DNA from: Phanerochaete sordida | Lineage: Eukaryota; Basidiomycota; Agaricomycetes; Polyporales; Phanerochaetaceae | DNA: 64,000 bases | Direction: 5' to 3' | Assembly: GCA_019973155.2 (NCBI GenBank) | Contig: BPQB01000106.1 | Location: forward strand, 34,978-98,977 | Position numbers and translations under genes: made by a program | In this document: piece after piece, positions 12,269 to 24,060 of the stretch | Position numbering within the stretch: position 1 is the stretch's first letter | Layout of the letters: each line of letters opens with the position of its first letter | The notes under the pieces: generated by a model | Databases searched by the model: none | Told to the model about the DNA's origin: nothing | The model's input: only the letters and a program-made list of their open reading frames with translations

Positions 12269-13300
12269 TTATGTCCCAGCCGTGCTGTAGATGGACCAGA
12301 TGGTCGTTGAAGGGTCCAGGCCGGCTGCGACGTCCTGGGCGGCATCTAAAATATCATGAGCACGGACGCATGGTCGTATAGAAACCTGACGTACGAGCAG
12401 AACTGTCGCTACGCCGAGGTTCCTGGCACGGAGGCTAGACGGGATGGTACGCTCTTGTACCTCCCTTAGAGGCGCGTAGACCACGCAGACGACCGGTAAA
12501 TACCATGCGCTCGTCGATGTTCGGCCTGCACGCGGGAGCTCCAGCACGCCGCCCGCGAAGGTGTGCGACGCGGCCGCGTTGAGGTGGAGGAGCTCAGAAG
12601 CCCGGTGCACGGTCGTTGGGACGTGTTCAAATGCACTCGGGTTGAGCGCCGTGCTAGCGAGGTGAAGTTCGAAGCAGCAAATTCCTTCAGGTCGAGGAAC
12701 GTTCGGAGCATGTATCCGACGCTCGCTAGCGCAGCTCCGAGGTTGAGGCGTCCGTGGCAGAGTGAAAACCTAGAGTAGAAATGATCATAAGCACGCCGAA
12801 CCGGTGTGCAATGCAAGGAATAACACGCCAACGGCATCGTTTGAGATAGTCTTGGAGCGCGACATCTCAGCAGCAGCTTCGACATGACGCGGAGCCCGGC
12901 CCTCTTTGGAGACTCGTCCTGCTGCAAGCCCTCGCCGAGCGTATGTTGGCGATCTCTTCGATCGCGGAAGGAACTGGGCATTGACCTCGACGGCTCTCTC
13001 CGATGTCCCTCCTCGGCGCGTTCTGCAGCTCATGAACATCCACGACGTCCGTGCGCCGCCGCGACTCAAATGCCGCCCGCCGCCCTTGCACCGCCTTGCA
13101 GGCACTTCTCATCAGACCAGCGCACGGTCGCGGCCCTCGATGAGCTGCGCAGCGAGCGGAGCGAGGCACGCGCGCCGTCGCCTGAATCGGAGATAGCGCT
13201 TGTCATACTCGCCGTGTGCAGCGACGAGTTACCTTGCTTGTCAAGGTATTCTGGCGCAGGCATAATGTCCATCAAATCCATTACCCGGCCTTTCCCGTCT
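12269..13300 (-). repeat. R-family fragment and eroded coding sequence
   Basis: At about 12350-12410 the minus strand reads LLVRQVSIRPCVRAHDIL, the tail module of the R family (compare 4540, 58090 and 62575). Further upstream on the same strand, minus-strand frames at about 12500-12800 contain protein-like stretches such as LNLGAALASVGYMLRTFLDL, but the frame shifts near 12600. This looks like a decayed gene; I cannot name it. Confidence 0.35.
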
Positions 13301-13319
13301 CGCCCGCTTCCTTCCGCAA

Positions 13320-13680
13320 TCTAATCTGCTCCTCTCTCCCTTATCTTTCCCTCCTCTCTCTATCTAATCTCTTCTCGCTCTATCTCATCTGTGCTCTATC
13401 TAATCTCCTCCTTCTTATCTCCGCGTGCGTCACTCCTTCCCATGCCTCGCGCCGTCGTCCTTGCTCTCTCCCTCCGCGTCCTCGTCCTCGTCCTCCCCCT
13501 CCCCTTCTCCTTCGCTGCATTCTCCCTCTTCTTCATCCCTTTCTTCCTTCCCTTCTCGCTTGCGCACCCTCTCCTCTCTCGCTTTCCTTCGTCGCTGCTC
13601 ATCCCACCTCGCGTAGACTTCTCCTGCGCTCTGTCTCCTCCGTGAGTGTTTGCCTGTGCTTCGTTGCGCTGTTCTCACCA
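13320..13680 (+). repeat. Polypyrimidine (CT-rich) low-complexity tract
   Basis: The plus strand is almost purely C and T for long runs (repeated CTATCTAATCT and CTCCCTC motifs). The open frames over it on both strands (Ser/Pro/Leu-rich or Arg/Glu-rich) are consequences of composition. It lies just beyond the 3' end of the Helitron gene and may be inside or next to the element's terminus. Confidence 0.7.
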
Positions 13681-13689
13681 TGTTCACGC

Positions 13690-14047
13690 TCCTCAGCTCG
13701 TTCTCCCTTTCATGTAGCCACCTGATATGCTGGTCCCCTACCTGTGCATCGTCCCGCGGCACAATAAATGATATCTGTTCCCCATTTCAGCATTCTCGCT
13801 GCGTGCCGTTCGTCACCGTCACTCACCGGCGGACCTCGTCCCTGCGCTTCGGCGATTACTACCGTGTTGTTGCGAAGCCAATCCGGTATGCACCCAGCTT
13901 CTTGCCCTTGCTGACCGGTCCTTTGCGCAGCGTTGGTGCTCATAGCGGCAGTCTTGACGTTCCGTGGTGGTCGTCTCGCTGTACTTTCTCTCGGTGCGCT
14001 ACTTTTCATTTTATACAACGCCTTTGCTCATTGTCTTACGCAGCGCA
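13690..14047. other. Sequence beyond the Helitron gene stop
   Basis: This should contain the 3' end of the Helitron (a hairpin followed by CTRR on the minus strand), but I could not find a convincing hairpin with that ending. No gene is evident. Confidence 0.3.
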
Positions 14048-17000
14048 CTATCTAGCTCCTTCCCGACACTGCTGCAAGCGTTCTAGACCCCCCATCTGTA
14101 TCCACCACTCCCGCGTTTCACGATCAAGCCGCTCCAGACGCTCGTCCTCCAATACCAAATCCACGTCCACCGCCCCTTGCACCAGCGTCCGGTCGAACGG
14201 CCGAAGCAACCGAATGCTGTCTCGGCCTGTGCTTCGGGAGAGCGCGACATACACGTTCGTCAGCGTGATCGGGAACGACGGTAGTGTCGCGATGTCGACA
14301 ACAACGTATCGTAGGGTTTGGCCCTGCGCACGGTAATCTGTGAAGGCGTATGCGGCGGTAATTGGAAACTGTCTTCGCCGGACCTTGCGCTCCACGTTCT
14401 TGCCTGCGCGACGCAGCTTGATCGTCATCCGCCTTTCCACCGGCTGCACCGGCACCACCCCGGGCTCCAACCCGTTCAGCTGTGACGCCTTCGTACGCTC
14501 CATGCGCACCAGGATGCAGATGGGCATGTGTTTGAGCTGCACAACACTTCCCCCATCTCCGGCTGGCTCGTCAGGATGCAGGACAATATCCACTATCTCT
14601 CCCCGGGATCCATTGGCGAGATCGAGGTCGGTTTGTATGTTGCTCGTCACCAACACCTTCATGCCCCTGGCTAACTCGACGCTTCCTGGTAGATCGTTCC
14701 GCTTGTCGCTTCGCTTCCGCTTGCCCTTCATCCGTCCCGCAACCGCATATCGTTCCGCAAGCGTCAGCGGCCGCATTCGCTTTCCCCGTTCTGCTACGCG
14801 ATCTTCTGCCGGACAGATGTATAGTGTCTCTCCGCTCCTTGCGCAATGCCGACGAACGCTTGCCTCGTTCCACAGCTTCCGTACTGCGTGCCTCGGCGTC
14901 ACAAGCGACGCTTTCGACCACGGTTCATGTTCGAAGTCAACGTCGACCTGATTTGGCTTCAAAACCAGGTCATTCAGCATCTCGACGTCCTCCTCCCGCA
15001 TCTCCCCGTTCCTCAACCGTACCAGGAGTTCGCGCCAGATAGGGTCTGTCACTCTCCTCTGCTTCCGAAGAATAACGACGATCTTGAACTGTTTGTAGAT
15101 CTCGGCGCCGAGCTTCATCTCCGCTGTGCCCTCCTTCGCCCCAGAGCCAAACAGTGCTTCGTCAACCCCTACGCCGACAGGCGGAAACTGGTGCAGATCT
15201 CCGCACAGTATCACGTTCACCCCTCCAAAGGGTTCGCCTTCTTTGTATCCTGGTGAGTCTTGCTTGCCGATATCCACGTTCCTCGACATCACCGCCATGA
15301 ACGTCTTCGAGACCATCGAGAATTCGTCGATAATCATGTACCGAGCTTCTCGCCAGAAGTTTTGCAGCTTCGCGCGAACCTCGGGGCTGATCTTGTTCGG
15401 GTCCTTGATTCCGATAGATGCGACCACATGCAACGTCTTCCCGTCGATGAGCGATGCTGCAATACCCGTGAACGCCGCCTTCACCAACATAAACATCACC
15501 CCGCGCTGTGCGAACTCCTCGGTCACAGTTTGGATGACTCGTGACTTCCCCGTGCCGCCCTCCCCGTACAGGATCATTCGTAAGGTCGGTGGGTTCCGCT
15601 CCGCTAATGTTTCCGCCATGTGCCACTTAATGATGTCGTACGCGCAGAACTGCTCGTCCTCGAGCTCCGAAGGGTCGGCCGCTGGGAGGGCGGCTTCCGA
15701 CGGCATCAGCGTAACTGACGGATCATCGTCGCCGTTGTTTGCGGTCGCGCCATCTCGGTTGTCGATGCGCTCCACCCCTGACCCATCCGCTTCGCTCGCC
15801 CTCCCATCTCTCGCCCCTGCAACGACGGTCCTCTGGTTAAGGTCTTGCACGTCTCTCTCCAGCTGAGCTTCCCACTCGCGAAGCCTATCGAACGTCTCTG
15901 CACTTGCACGTGGCATCGGCGGGCCCTGTCCGTGGGCCCACTCGGTCGGAGTTGACGTCTCAAAGATCCGCGCGGCACGAGCGCATTCCAGCCCGTTCAT
16001 CGCGTGTATACGCTCGCGGAACGAGATCTCGTTCGCCTGGATAAACTGCTGCAGGCCGGCCTCACTGAGCTCCTCCGACTCGCCTGCGAACACAGCAGCT
16101 CCTTCTTCGTCCCCTGCCTCCCCGTCGACATGGTCGTCTTCTGGTACGTCTTCTTCTGCATCCCGCGCGGCTGTCTGACAGTCATGGAAGTACTGGATGC
16201 CTCCCAGAACGCGCAAAATCCGTGTGCGGTCCGAAGCCGTCTCGAGAAACCGATCAAACGCGGCCTCCCATGTCTCGCTCGCACTTCTCAAATCCGTGTA
16301 CAGGTTCCTCCACGGCTTCAGCAGTGTAAGCATCGATGCGCAGTAGAACGCGTACGAGCCCACGTCGTTTCGATTCGGGAAGCGCATGCCAACGAAGTTG
16401 GGTAGGTTCCGGTGTGTAGGACCCCTCTTCACTCGTTGCTTCTTGGTCGAGTTCGGATGTTCGTCTTGGTATCGCACGCGCATGTGGGATGGGCGTCCTG
16501 CTCGCCGGCCCGTTGATTCTGCGGCGTCTTCTGTGCTTCCTTCATTGCCGTTCCCGTCATCTTCCCCTTGCCCTTCCTCTGCTGGGCCCTGACGACGGCG
16601 CTGCCGGCGGGCGCGGTCCGATATGTCCTCTTCATATGTTCCGATGAAGAAGTCCAGCACTGATGTCCCTTCCAGATCTTCACCACGGAATCGATAGTCC
16701 GTCACCTGACTCTGTGGGTACACCCTGCCTCCGTTCCCGACGTCAAATGTAAGCTGTTCAACATTCTCCTCCTGATTAATGCCTCAGCTTATGTCGAAAT
16801 CCCGCTGCAGAAACTGTCACTTACTGCGTCGTCATTGTCCCTCTCCATCACTTCGCCATGCGGTCCGGGAGCCCCCTCCGCGTTCGGCTGCGCAACATCG
16901 TTCGCACTGCGACTAACATGTTAGTAACCAGACGCGCTGCTCCTGTCGTTCTACTCACTTGGATTCCAGCGCCGTGAACGCTTTCCAGATGGCCCGGTTG

Positions 17001-20000
17001 AACGAAGACCAGTAGATGGGAACATATGCGTGTGACCGGTACACATCTCCCCACCCCATCAGGTACGACATCACCATAGGTGCTGCAATCTCTTGCTCCC
17101 TGTTGATTGTATTCACCAGCCTGGACAACAGAAGCGACTGCGAACGACGAAGGTCTTGAGCGTACTCCGCGTTCGGGTGCTCCAGGTGGTACGCATATCC
17201 ATCTGAATAACACTCGTTAGCTGACACGCGTTGCATATCCTTTACATGATGCTCACCTGCAAGCACCGCTGACATGTTGTAGTTGCGCCCTTGCTTCTTC
17301 GCCGTGTAACTGGTCACGTAGAATGTTATGTTCTTCGTGTCTCGACCACTGGTGAGCAGCTTTCCGTCATTGTTGCATCTCCCGTTGACAAGGACGTGTG
17401 GGCACCACCCGTTGATGAGGCCGAACAGCCGCTTCGGCCCCCACTTCCCCGCCTCTGTGATGAACTCCTCTCGCGCGGTCTCGAACGGAGCTTTGCGCTT
17501 GCAGACGTAGCGGCCATGACGATTCGGAAATACACATTTCTTCAATTTACATGTGTGCACTTGCTCTGATCGTGCAAGACGGCGCTCGAAGTCATCAAGA
17601 TCTTGGGCGTACGTTGGCGAATCAGGATTTGGTGGCCGGCTGTACGCTATGTCCTTCTCGCGTGGGATGGCTTGAATAGACGTGGCGCTCTCCAGCCCGG
17701 GAACGTACGCTCGAATGTTCGCGCGGATGTAGGCCCTGACTTTAGCACGGAACTCCTCCGTCTGGAGCATAGCGACGAGCTCGTCCGGAGATGGCATGTT
17801 TTGTAACCACATCAAAAGATGCAGATGCAGCGTTCCTCGACCTTGCGTCTCCACGGTACCAAAATACGCTGCCACATCCCCGATGACACCACACTCCGTC
17901 TTGACCTGGAACGGTGATACCTTGATCTTGAACAACGTCTCGAGCACCGTCTTCACCATGAAATGGAAAAACTTCGCTGCCGCAAACGGGTCTGCAGCAA
18001 TGTTCCGCGCGCGCTGCTCCCCATCCGGCCCGGCTGTTCGAAGGAAGGCGTCCATGTCGATTTGTTCCCCTGCGAAGATCTGTGCGATGGGATCATGATG
18101 GTCGGTGAAGTTCCAAGTGAACCAGAATGCTGCTGGTCCGAGTATGACAGAAGTAGACCAGATCTGGCTGCGGTAACTGAAGCGCGCCGCGTCGTTTCCA
18201 ACAACCCGCCCTGCGACTGCATGCACATGTTGTCGCAACGCGCGAACTGCAGGGTCTGAGAAGGGGAGGCCCGCCTCCTCTTCACGTTGCGCAGCCTTCA
18301 GCTTCTCCACCGTCAACGTCGCGAGCTGCGTAGCAACTGTTTCGAAGTCCCGTCGCCGCATCTGCACCTTTGCTGAATGTAGTCCTTCGCGCCGTTGAAT
18401 CATGCCGAACGTCACGAACGGGAATGTTTCGTGCTTCCGAAAACGACGGTCATGGTATTGGAGAGCCCAACGTACATGCTGACGGAAGTCAACGCTGACG
18501 CGACGAACAGCCTCCATCCCACCGCACCCATACGGGAAAAGACACGGGAACGCCTTCTCGAAAAAATTCTCCGCGTCAGGTTCGACGCTCTCCGCATCTG
18601 TGACAGTTCCTGAACGCAGGGAGGCGCCTGGGCCGAAGTCGCGGACAGGACGGGTCCCATGTCGCACCGCATAACCGCCTTCATGATCGTCTGTCCACAT
18701 GTTCTCTAGGCCCCAGCGCATGAGCTCTACGGCAGTAACGCTCGAGAGGTCTGCATCAATGGAGCCAGAGACCCGGAACGGGATCACGTCGCCCTCGTCT
18801 AGAATGAAGTCCGCGTTATAAATACCACTCGCTGTGAATCCTACACCACGACGCACCACTCTCGACTTGCAGGTCTTCTAGGGTGACTCCTGGTGGCAAC
18901 TCCAACCCTGCGAATGACCGTCAGCGAACACTCCATAGCAAGGCTGGTGGGCGTACCTTCCAACTCATCTGCAGCATCATCAGGAACGTAGCCAGCGCTC
19001 TCCTCGTCCACTACGCTGATGTCCGTACTCTGTCTGACCAGCGCGGTGATTTCCTCTGGTACGTCGTCTTCGGGAAGAGCCTCGAGTCGAGCTTCGTCAA
19101 TCGCGATGTCCCCGTAATATTTTGGATTATTCGCCTTGAGCCACAGCAACGCACGACGGACCGCGTCGCGGCGGACACGGAAGCTGCTGCGCAAGCATCT
19201 CTTCGGTAGCTTGCCGCGCCCAATGAAGGTGATGGCAATGATGGACGACAGGATATTGATCGGCCGGGGCATGAGGCGACCTTCGACCATGGAGGCGACT
19301 CCCGCCTGATCCAGGGCGTACGTGCTGACGTTGCCGCGCATGGCTCGCTGTAGACTGTTCTCTGGTGGGCGGAAGTCTTTGTCCTTTGGGTACAGCTTGA
19401 CTACATACACCCGAGGATACAACAGGGCGATAAGCTGCTGCTCGGGGAGGGTAAGACGCTCTAGCTCCCAGGGAATGCGACCGATCCACATGTCGTTCGC
19501 GAGCGATAATGCAGGAGGGATGTCGCCGGACCGAGACAGCGCAGACGCACAGTCGTTGCAGACGCGAGCATCAACCGCAACGCCGTCGCGGTAGATGACG
19601 CCGCCTTCCTCGAGAAGCATGCCGGAGGTGAGGGTATGAGCGGGGTGGGGGTGGACAGGGGCAAGCCGCGCCGAAGGGAGGTCCGAAATAGGCATGTCAC
19701 TTAGCCCATCCTCCTGGACCTGCCGCTCACGAGCGCAAACGGCGCAGATGCCGTGCTGCAATGCCTCGTTCGAAGTTGCATTGTAAAACTCCCTGTAACA
19801 ACGGTGGACGTCCTCTGTGGAGGGTAGGTCCATGTACTTCGAGACGTCCACTTGGTCGGCCATAGACGTGCCCTCCGAGCGCCGTGCTCGCTGTCGACGC
19901 TCGGCCTGCTCCGCGTTTGAAGCTCGTTTCCTCTGCTGCCTGAGGAGGGCTGCGTTCTGAAGTTCTTCCAAGATATCCACCGACGCATGCGAGGTGATGA

Positions 20001-20120
20001 ACTGTAGGAGAACCTCCTTCGGCGACGTGTGACCACGAGGAATAGGCACTCGCCCATCCAAAATGGCCTTGATTTCGCCGACAGGAAGATGTCGAAGAAA
20101 GGGGATGTAGGCAGCCATGG
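14048..20120 (-). CDS. Helitron Rep-PIF1 helicase (RepHel) protein
   Basis: The N-terminal part runs from the ATG at 20120 to about 18956. It includes a paired-cysteine region (ICAVCARERQ, then VCNDCASAL) of the type that precedes Helitron Rep domains. The Rep part (about 18859-16959) has FTWNFTDHHDP, the metal-binding HLH in GRGTLHLHLLMW (about 17825) and the two catalytic tyrosines in FYVTSYTAKKQ. The helicase part (16771-14048) has Walker A LYGEGGTGKS, Walker B MIIDEFSMVS, QFPPVG, DYRAQGQT and NVYVALSRSTG. Introns can be read at 17203-17256 (54 nt, in frame, removing it gives LADGYAYHLEH), 16913-16958 and 16772-16824, and they fuse Rep to helicase without a frame break. The joint near 18840-18955 is uncertain. 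The N-terminal ATG is the first in frame; a longer upstream frame rich in cysteine lacks an ATG. Confidence 0.85.
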
Positions 20121-20127
20121 CGAACAC

Positions 20128-20311
20128 GGACAGCGCACAGAATCGGCTGCACTTGCACCGCGGCGGTATGTTGCTTGGCGCTTTTCCGGCGACCGAGGAC
20201 GTGCAATTATCTCAGCTGAAATTTATTTTCGCGCTGAAGTCTCTATAAAAGGGCTCGGTCAGAGACACCGGGGACTCCCCGCCTCGTCCACATCGCTCAC
20301 CACAAACTCCC
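20128..20311. promoter_or_regulatory. Shared divergent promoter of the Helitron genes
   Basis: Only about 190 bp separate the starts of the RepHel gene (-) and the passenger gene (+). A TATA box, CTATAAAAGG, lies at 20243-20252, about 60 bp before the plus-strand ATG, and is properly placed for that gene. No equivalent was seen for the minus-strand gene. Confidence 0.55.
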
Positions 20312-21399
20312 ATGGCGCCTCCACCGACCCCGTCGCCCGCAGCGTCTGGAGAAGAGCTCCGCGCCCTACACACGCAGCTCATGAGCGACATCGACGGCCC
20401 ACATCGCGCTCGGTACATGGGCAACAAGGACCTCAAGGTCCTCGATGAGCTCACATGGGTGAGGCATGGTAGCTGCGACTTCCTTGTCCACGCCGACGAC
20501 GCCGCAGAGTACGAAGCAAAGCGCGCTCTTCATGCGAACGACCCCACCGAGAATCCCGCACCGGATGCTCCAAACTCCGCGATGTTCTCCATGGTCGGCC
20601 GCCTCGCGAACAAAAACTTCTACCTTTCGTCGTGCGCCGGCTGGAACGGCTCGTACGGCGAACTCGAAGGTGTCGTTGCCTCGGCTCTACTTGAGCCTGC
20701 AGATGTCACTGCATTCAGCGGTGACTGGGACTGCATGGTGAAGAACTTCGAGCGCATCGTAGCCTCAAAGCACACCCAGGGCAGGATCATCAAAGGAGCC
20801 TGGGACGAGGCAAGTGGGGAGCCAAAGCGTCTAAGGGTTAGGACCAAGATATTCCAGGTGAGCACAACACTCACTCGATAGCGACACAACACTCACATTC
20901 TCCACCAGGAAATCGATCCAAACGACGAAGACGCCGCTAGTGAGCATGTTTGTTTACCAGGTTGTATCACACTCTGATCATACCTGCAGACGTCGGGCTA
21001 CCTTCCGAATTCACTATTGCAAAGTGGCCCCCGACGCCGGGCTCTGCTAAGTGTGCGGAGAAACTCGACGAGCTGCGCAAAGGCAAGAAGCACATCGTCA
21101 ACCCCGTACCTGTCTTCGGGCGCAATGGTGCCTTGATATTCCCATCGGAGTATCGCGAGCTGCGCGACACGCTCGTCGTCGTTTACTTCACCTTCATCCA
21201 CTGGTTCATCGCAGGTGACAAGGACTCTTCCGACCCGAAGAAGGGCCCTTCCGACACCTTCGGCGCCGAAATCCTAAACATGAAGGTGCTCGCACCTCCG
21301 CGCCCCCGTACGTCCAGCACGCCCAAGACTCCGGTGAAGCGCTGGTCGCTCCGTGACCCCATGGCCTCGCCCTCACCTCCGAAGAGGAGACGTACTTGA
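20312..21399 (+). CDS. Unknown protein divergent from the Helitron RepHel gene (3 exons)
   Basis: Exons 20312-20857, 20909-20939 and 20990-21399 join in frame to 328 codons before TGA. The introns have GTGAGC donors and CACCAG and CTGCAG acceptors. The protein contains LKVLDELTWVRHGSCDFLV, the Trp/Cys-rich SSCAGWNGSYGELEG, and a C-terminal tail ending SPPKRRRT that could be a nuclear localisation signal. I do not recognise a catalytic motif. It is not an RPA-type OB-fold gene that I can see, which is the usual extra gene in plant Helitrons. Its TATA box, intact frame and position suggest a functional passenger or accessory gene. Confidence 0.7.
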
Positions 21400-22138
21400 C
21401 GGTTAGTCCATCCAGTGCCCAGCGTTTCCGTAGACTGACCTCGCTGTGCAGGCGCAGCATAGTGCGCTGCGATACGTACGCCTTCCCATCCAAAAGTACT
21501 CGCTATAGATACTCCTCGTGACTTCATTCTCTTCTCTTCATTCTCTGCTTCTTTTCGTTCGCCGCTGCCATGTAATACACGTAGAGTTCAACATGATACG
21601 TGCCATCCTTGACTTCTGCCTGACGGCGTCCGACACTCTTGCGAACGCGTCGGAAATGACAGCAGTAAGTATCAATTTCCAGCTCAGCTAACCTGACCGG
21701 GTTACCGTTGTGTATTATATTTGGAGCGGAGCGTAAAACTGATGAAAAATGCTGATGCCGGTGTGACGTGTTCCTTGCCACCCACCACGATCAGCGCGAC
21801 AACGTAGGGAGTCCCACAAGACACTCTGCACGCTCGACTGCCAGTGGTGGCTGAGTTACTGAGTCCTCATCAAAGCCAACGTTGTCACGCTGCAGGTCGT
21901 CCACAACACTTGCCTGTAAGCCCGCGCTCGTGGCCTGCTGCAGTGTTGCTGCGTCGAGCCTGCAGTGGACTGCTGTTAGACGACAATGGTTCTCGGAAGA
22001 GTCATTTCAAGTGTTACATTGTTGTCGTAGAGCGAGCGGGAGTTTCTGAGCGAGAAGAACAAAGCGTGAAACAGTTAAATCTCGAAAGAAACTCGAATAA
22101 GCAAGCAAGGTCTGAGCCGACGCAGGCGGCCCTTATCT
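21400..22138. other. Flank between the Helitron passenger gene and solo LTR 2
   Basis: A minus-strand frame at 21524-21781 (EVKDGTYHVELYVYYMAAAN) is the only protein-like stretch and is too short to trust. The right end of the Helitron may fall here. Nothing else was seen. Confidence 0.35.
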
Positions 22139-22143
22139 AGTCC

Positions 22144-22401
22144 TGTTAATTTTCATGGACAATTTCGAGCTCGGACTCGCGGCGCTTCGCGCGCTATTTG
22201 TTTGTTCTTATTTATTCCGACCGTATCTACCGAGACGATATGTAACTGCGGCCCGCGTACGTACCGAGACGACATGTAACTACGGGCCGACGCGCCCAGG
22301 ACCCTTCGTAGTGTACTTAAGGACTCGGGAATCCATACCGAACGCTAGCGCGTTTGCTTTTCGCCGACGTACCTCGCACCGCGCGACCCCGTTTTCTGAC
22401 A
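22144..22401. mobile_element. Solo LTR, 258 bp
   Basis: The element starts TGTTAATTTTC and ends GTTTTCTGACA, with TG...CA ends. It is flanked by perfect 5-bp duplications AGTCC at 22139-22143 and 22402-22406. Inside, two imperfect copies of a 25-bp unit (ACCGAGACGAYATGTAACT) follow each other at about 22230-22285. No internal retrotransposon sequence adjoins it. Confidence 0.75.
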
Positions 22402-22420
22402 AGTCCATGCTCGACAAGAC

Positions 22421-23130
22421 CTAGCTCGACGTGGGGCAGACCAACTTGGCGTGGAAAACGTTCGCCGAGTTCAGTAGGGAGGGCCGCGCGAGCGTGAGCG
22501 AGCGCGGGCTGTGCGAGCTCATGGTCGTCGGCGCCCCCGAGCGCGACGGCGTCGCCGAGCGGTCGCCCGCGGCGCGGACGGTGCTCCAGAGGCGGAGCGT
22601 GCCCTAACGGAGACCGCCATGCGAGAGCTTGCTCGAAATTCCGTTGAGGTGCGCGAGCTGGGACGGAGCCGCGCGCGGCGTGTCGGCTTTGAAGTTGGCT
22701 ATCGAGCTACGCGCGGGCCTCCTGTCCCCTTTCGTCTTCTTGACCTTCGCTCCGAGCGACGGGTTTGCAGCGCTGTGGCTAATGGTGCCGTCCGTGATGG
22801 TCCAAACGAGGACGTGGCCTGCGAAGCTGGTGATCTACGCGATCGGGCACAGGCGTTCCATGAAGCACGAAGCGGTGCTGCCCTGCGGCTCTGTAGGCGA
22901 CTCGTGCAGCGTCCGCAGAGCAAAGGCCGTGTTCGCGCGGTCCTCGGAGCCGGTGGCGGTGAGAAGAGTTGCCACCAACGTCGCGCTGCCGCTGCACGAA
23001 CAATGTCGGCTTGGGTGGGGGTGTCCGAGAGCGAATGGACTTGCATGTCCAGCAAGCATTGCAGCGGGAAGCTCTAGCCAGCGACGGGAGCTGGAGTTTG
23101 TGCGTGCGCTGCGGTACTGCACGAGAGGAG
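22421..23130 (-). pseudogene. Possible eroded WD40-like gene fragment
   Basis: On the minus strand, consecutive frames read TLLTATGSEDR, then HVLVWTITDGTISHSAANP, then GTLRLWSTVRAAGD, separated by stops and frame changes. The TGSED and RLWS patterns are typical of WD repeats. A stop at the end of ERLCPIA (about 22852) and another before GTLRLWS argue for decay rather than a spliced gene. It does not belong to the A-D family by sequence. Confidence 0.3.
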
Positions 23131-24060
23131 AGTAGACGCGATGGATAGAGGTCAGGGAATGGTGAAATGGCTGCAGGGCCCGGCGGTAGCAGAGTAGCCA
23201 AGGACTGGGATCGGACAGTCGAATCGATGCTGGCGATGGACTGCAGAGCAGAACTGGGCACGAAGAGGTGCTGCAACGGACAAGGGCCGGATGGATGGGG
23301 GCAGCGTCTTCGGGAGCGATGCGTCAACGCAGGTCGTCTCGCGTACGACCCGCAACCGCAGGCCGAGCGACCGAAGGTGTCGAGAGGTTCTGCACGTCGA
23401 GGCGCAGCGTGAGGTTGAGACGTCGCAGCCGTTGAGCGACTGGCACAAATGGGCACGGCCATCGGGCTGGTGTGGGTGTGGTGTCCGTGCATGCGGCTAG
23501 TGTGCGAGGGGTGTAGCGAGTGCAGAGGTCGTGGGGGTTGCATGGGCATGGCAGGCCCGGCCCGCTAGCGGCCGCCGTATTCGAAGGCAAAGGTACAAGA
23601 TCGCATGTTGCCTTTTCTGTGCGCGATGTAGGTCGTGACTCTGGAGCTGGAATCGAATCAGCACGAGCAGATGTTGTATTGCTTGTGTGCGCACCAGTAG
23701 ACCAATGACCTCGTCATAGACCCTCACTTTGGAGTCGGGACAACGTTCCTCTCTGCTGTTCCCGCCCCAGCCATCCCCGACCATCGTTGCATCTGAGTTC
23801 TCCGCGAGACGTCGGCCGTTTTGATAGCGTGCAGCATCCTTCCCGCACTGGGCTTCGGCGCAGAGCGGTGCGTCAGGTATCTTGGACGCTCGAAAGGACG
23901 AGACTTGCGTGATCGCAATTGAGCTACAATAATTGATTCAGCGAGCAGGCTATATAGAGTACGGCCCTGCTCACCTGTATAGAGCTCGAGTCCCGCTGCT
24001 CGTCGTGCCGCCGGCCTGACCCTTCGCGCGACAGGGATTCTTGATTCGCGTGGCGTCATC
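23131..24060. other. No supported gene
   Basis: Frames here are Ser/Pro/Arg-rich and overlap on both strands, the signature of GC-rich noncoding DNA. A low-confidence minus-strand frame at 23497-23784 is not shared elsewhere in the window. Confidence 0.35.

Larger units (their letters stand above)
14048..21399 (-). mobile_element. Helitron with Rep-helicase and a divergent passenger gene (ends not located)
   Basis: The span is the minimum defined by its two genes: a minus-strand Rep-Hel gene and a plus-strand gene of unknown function starting 190 bp away. Helitrons move through a Y2-type HUH endonuclease fused to a PIF1 helicase, both of which are present and look complete. Helitrons lack terminal inverted repeats and make no target duplication. 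The 5' TC and 3' hairpin-CTRR ends would have to be found by comparing an empty site. Whether the plus-strand gene is part of the element or its flank is inferred from closeness and shared promoter space. Confidence 0.8.

Noticed and set aside
13216..13762. Ser/Pro-rich and Glu/Arg-rich ORFs
   Set aside because: Both strands are open because of the CT-rich tract; composition alone explains them.
17203..17256. Peptide segment GEHHVKDMQRVSANECYS in the Helitron Rep
   Set aside because: The 54 nt have a GTGAGC donor, a GCTAAC branch site and a TTCAG acceptor, and removal gives LADGYAYHL, so it is better read as an in-frame intron than as protein.
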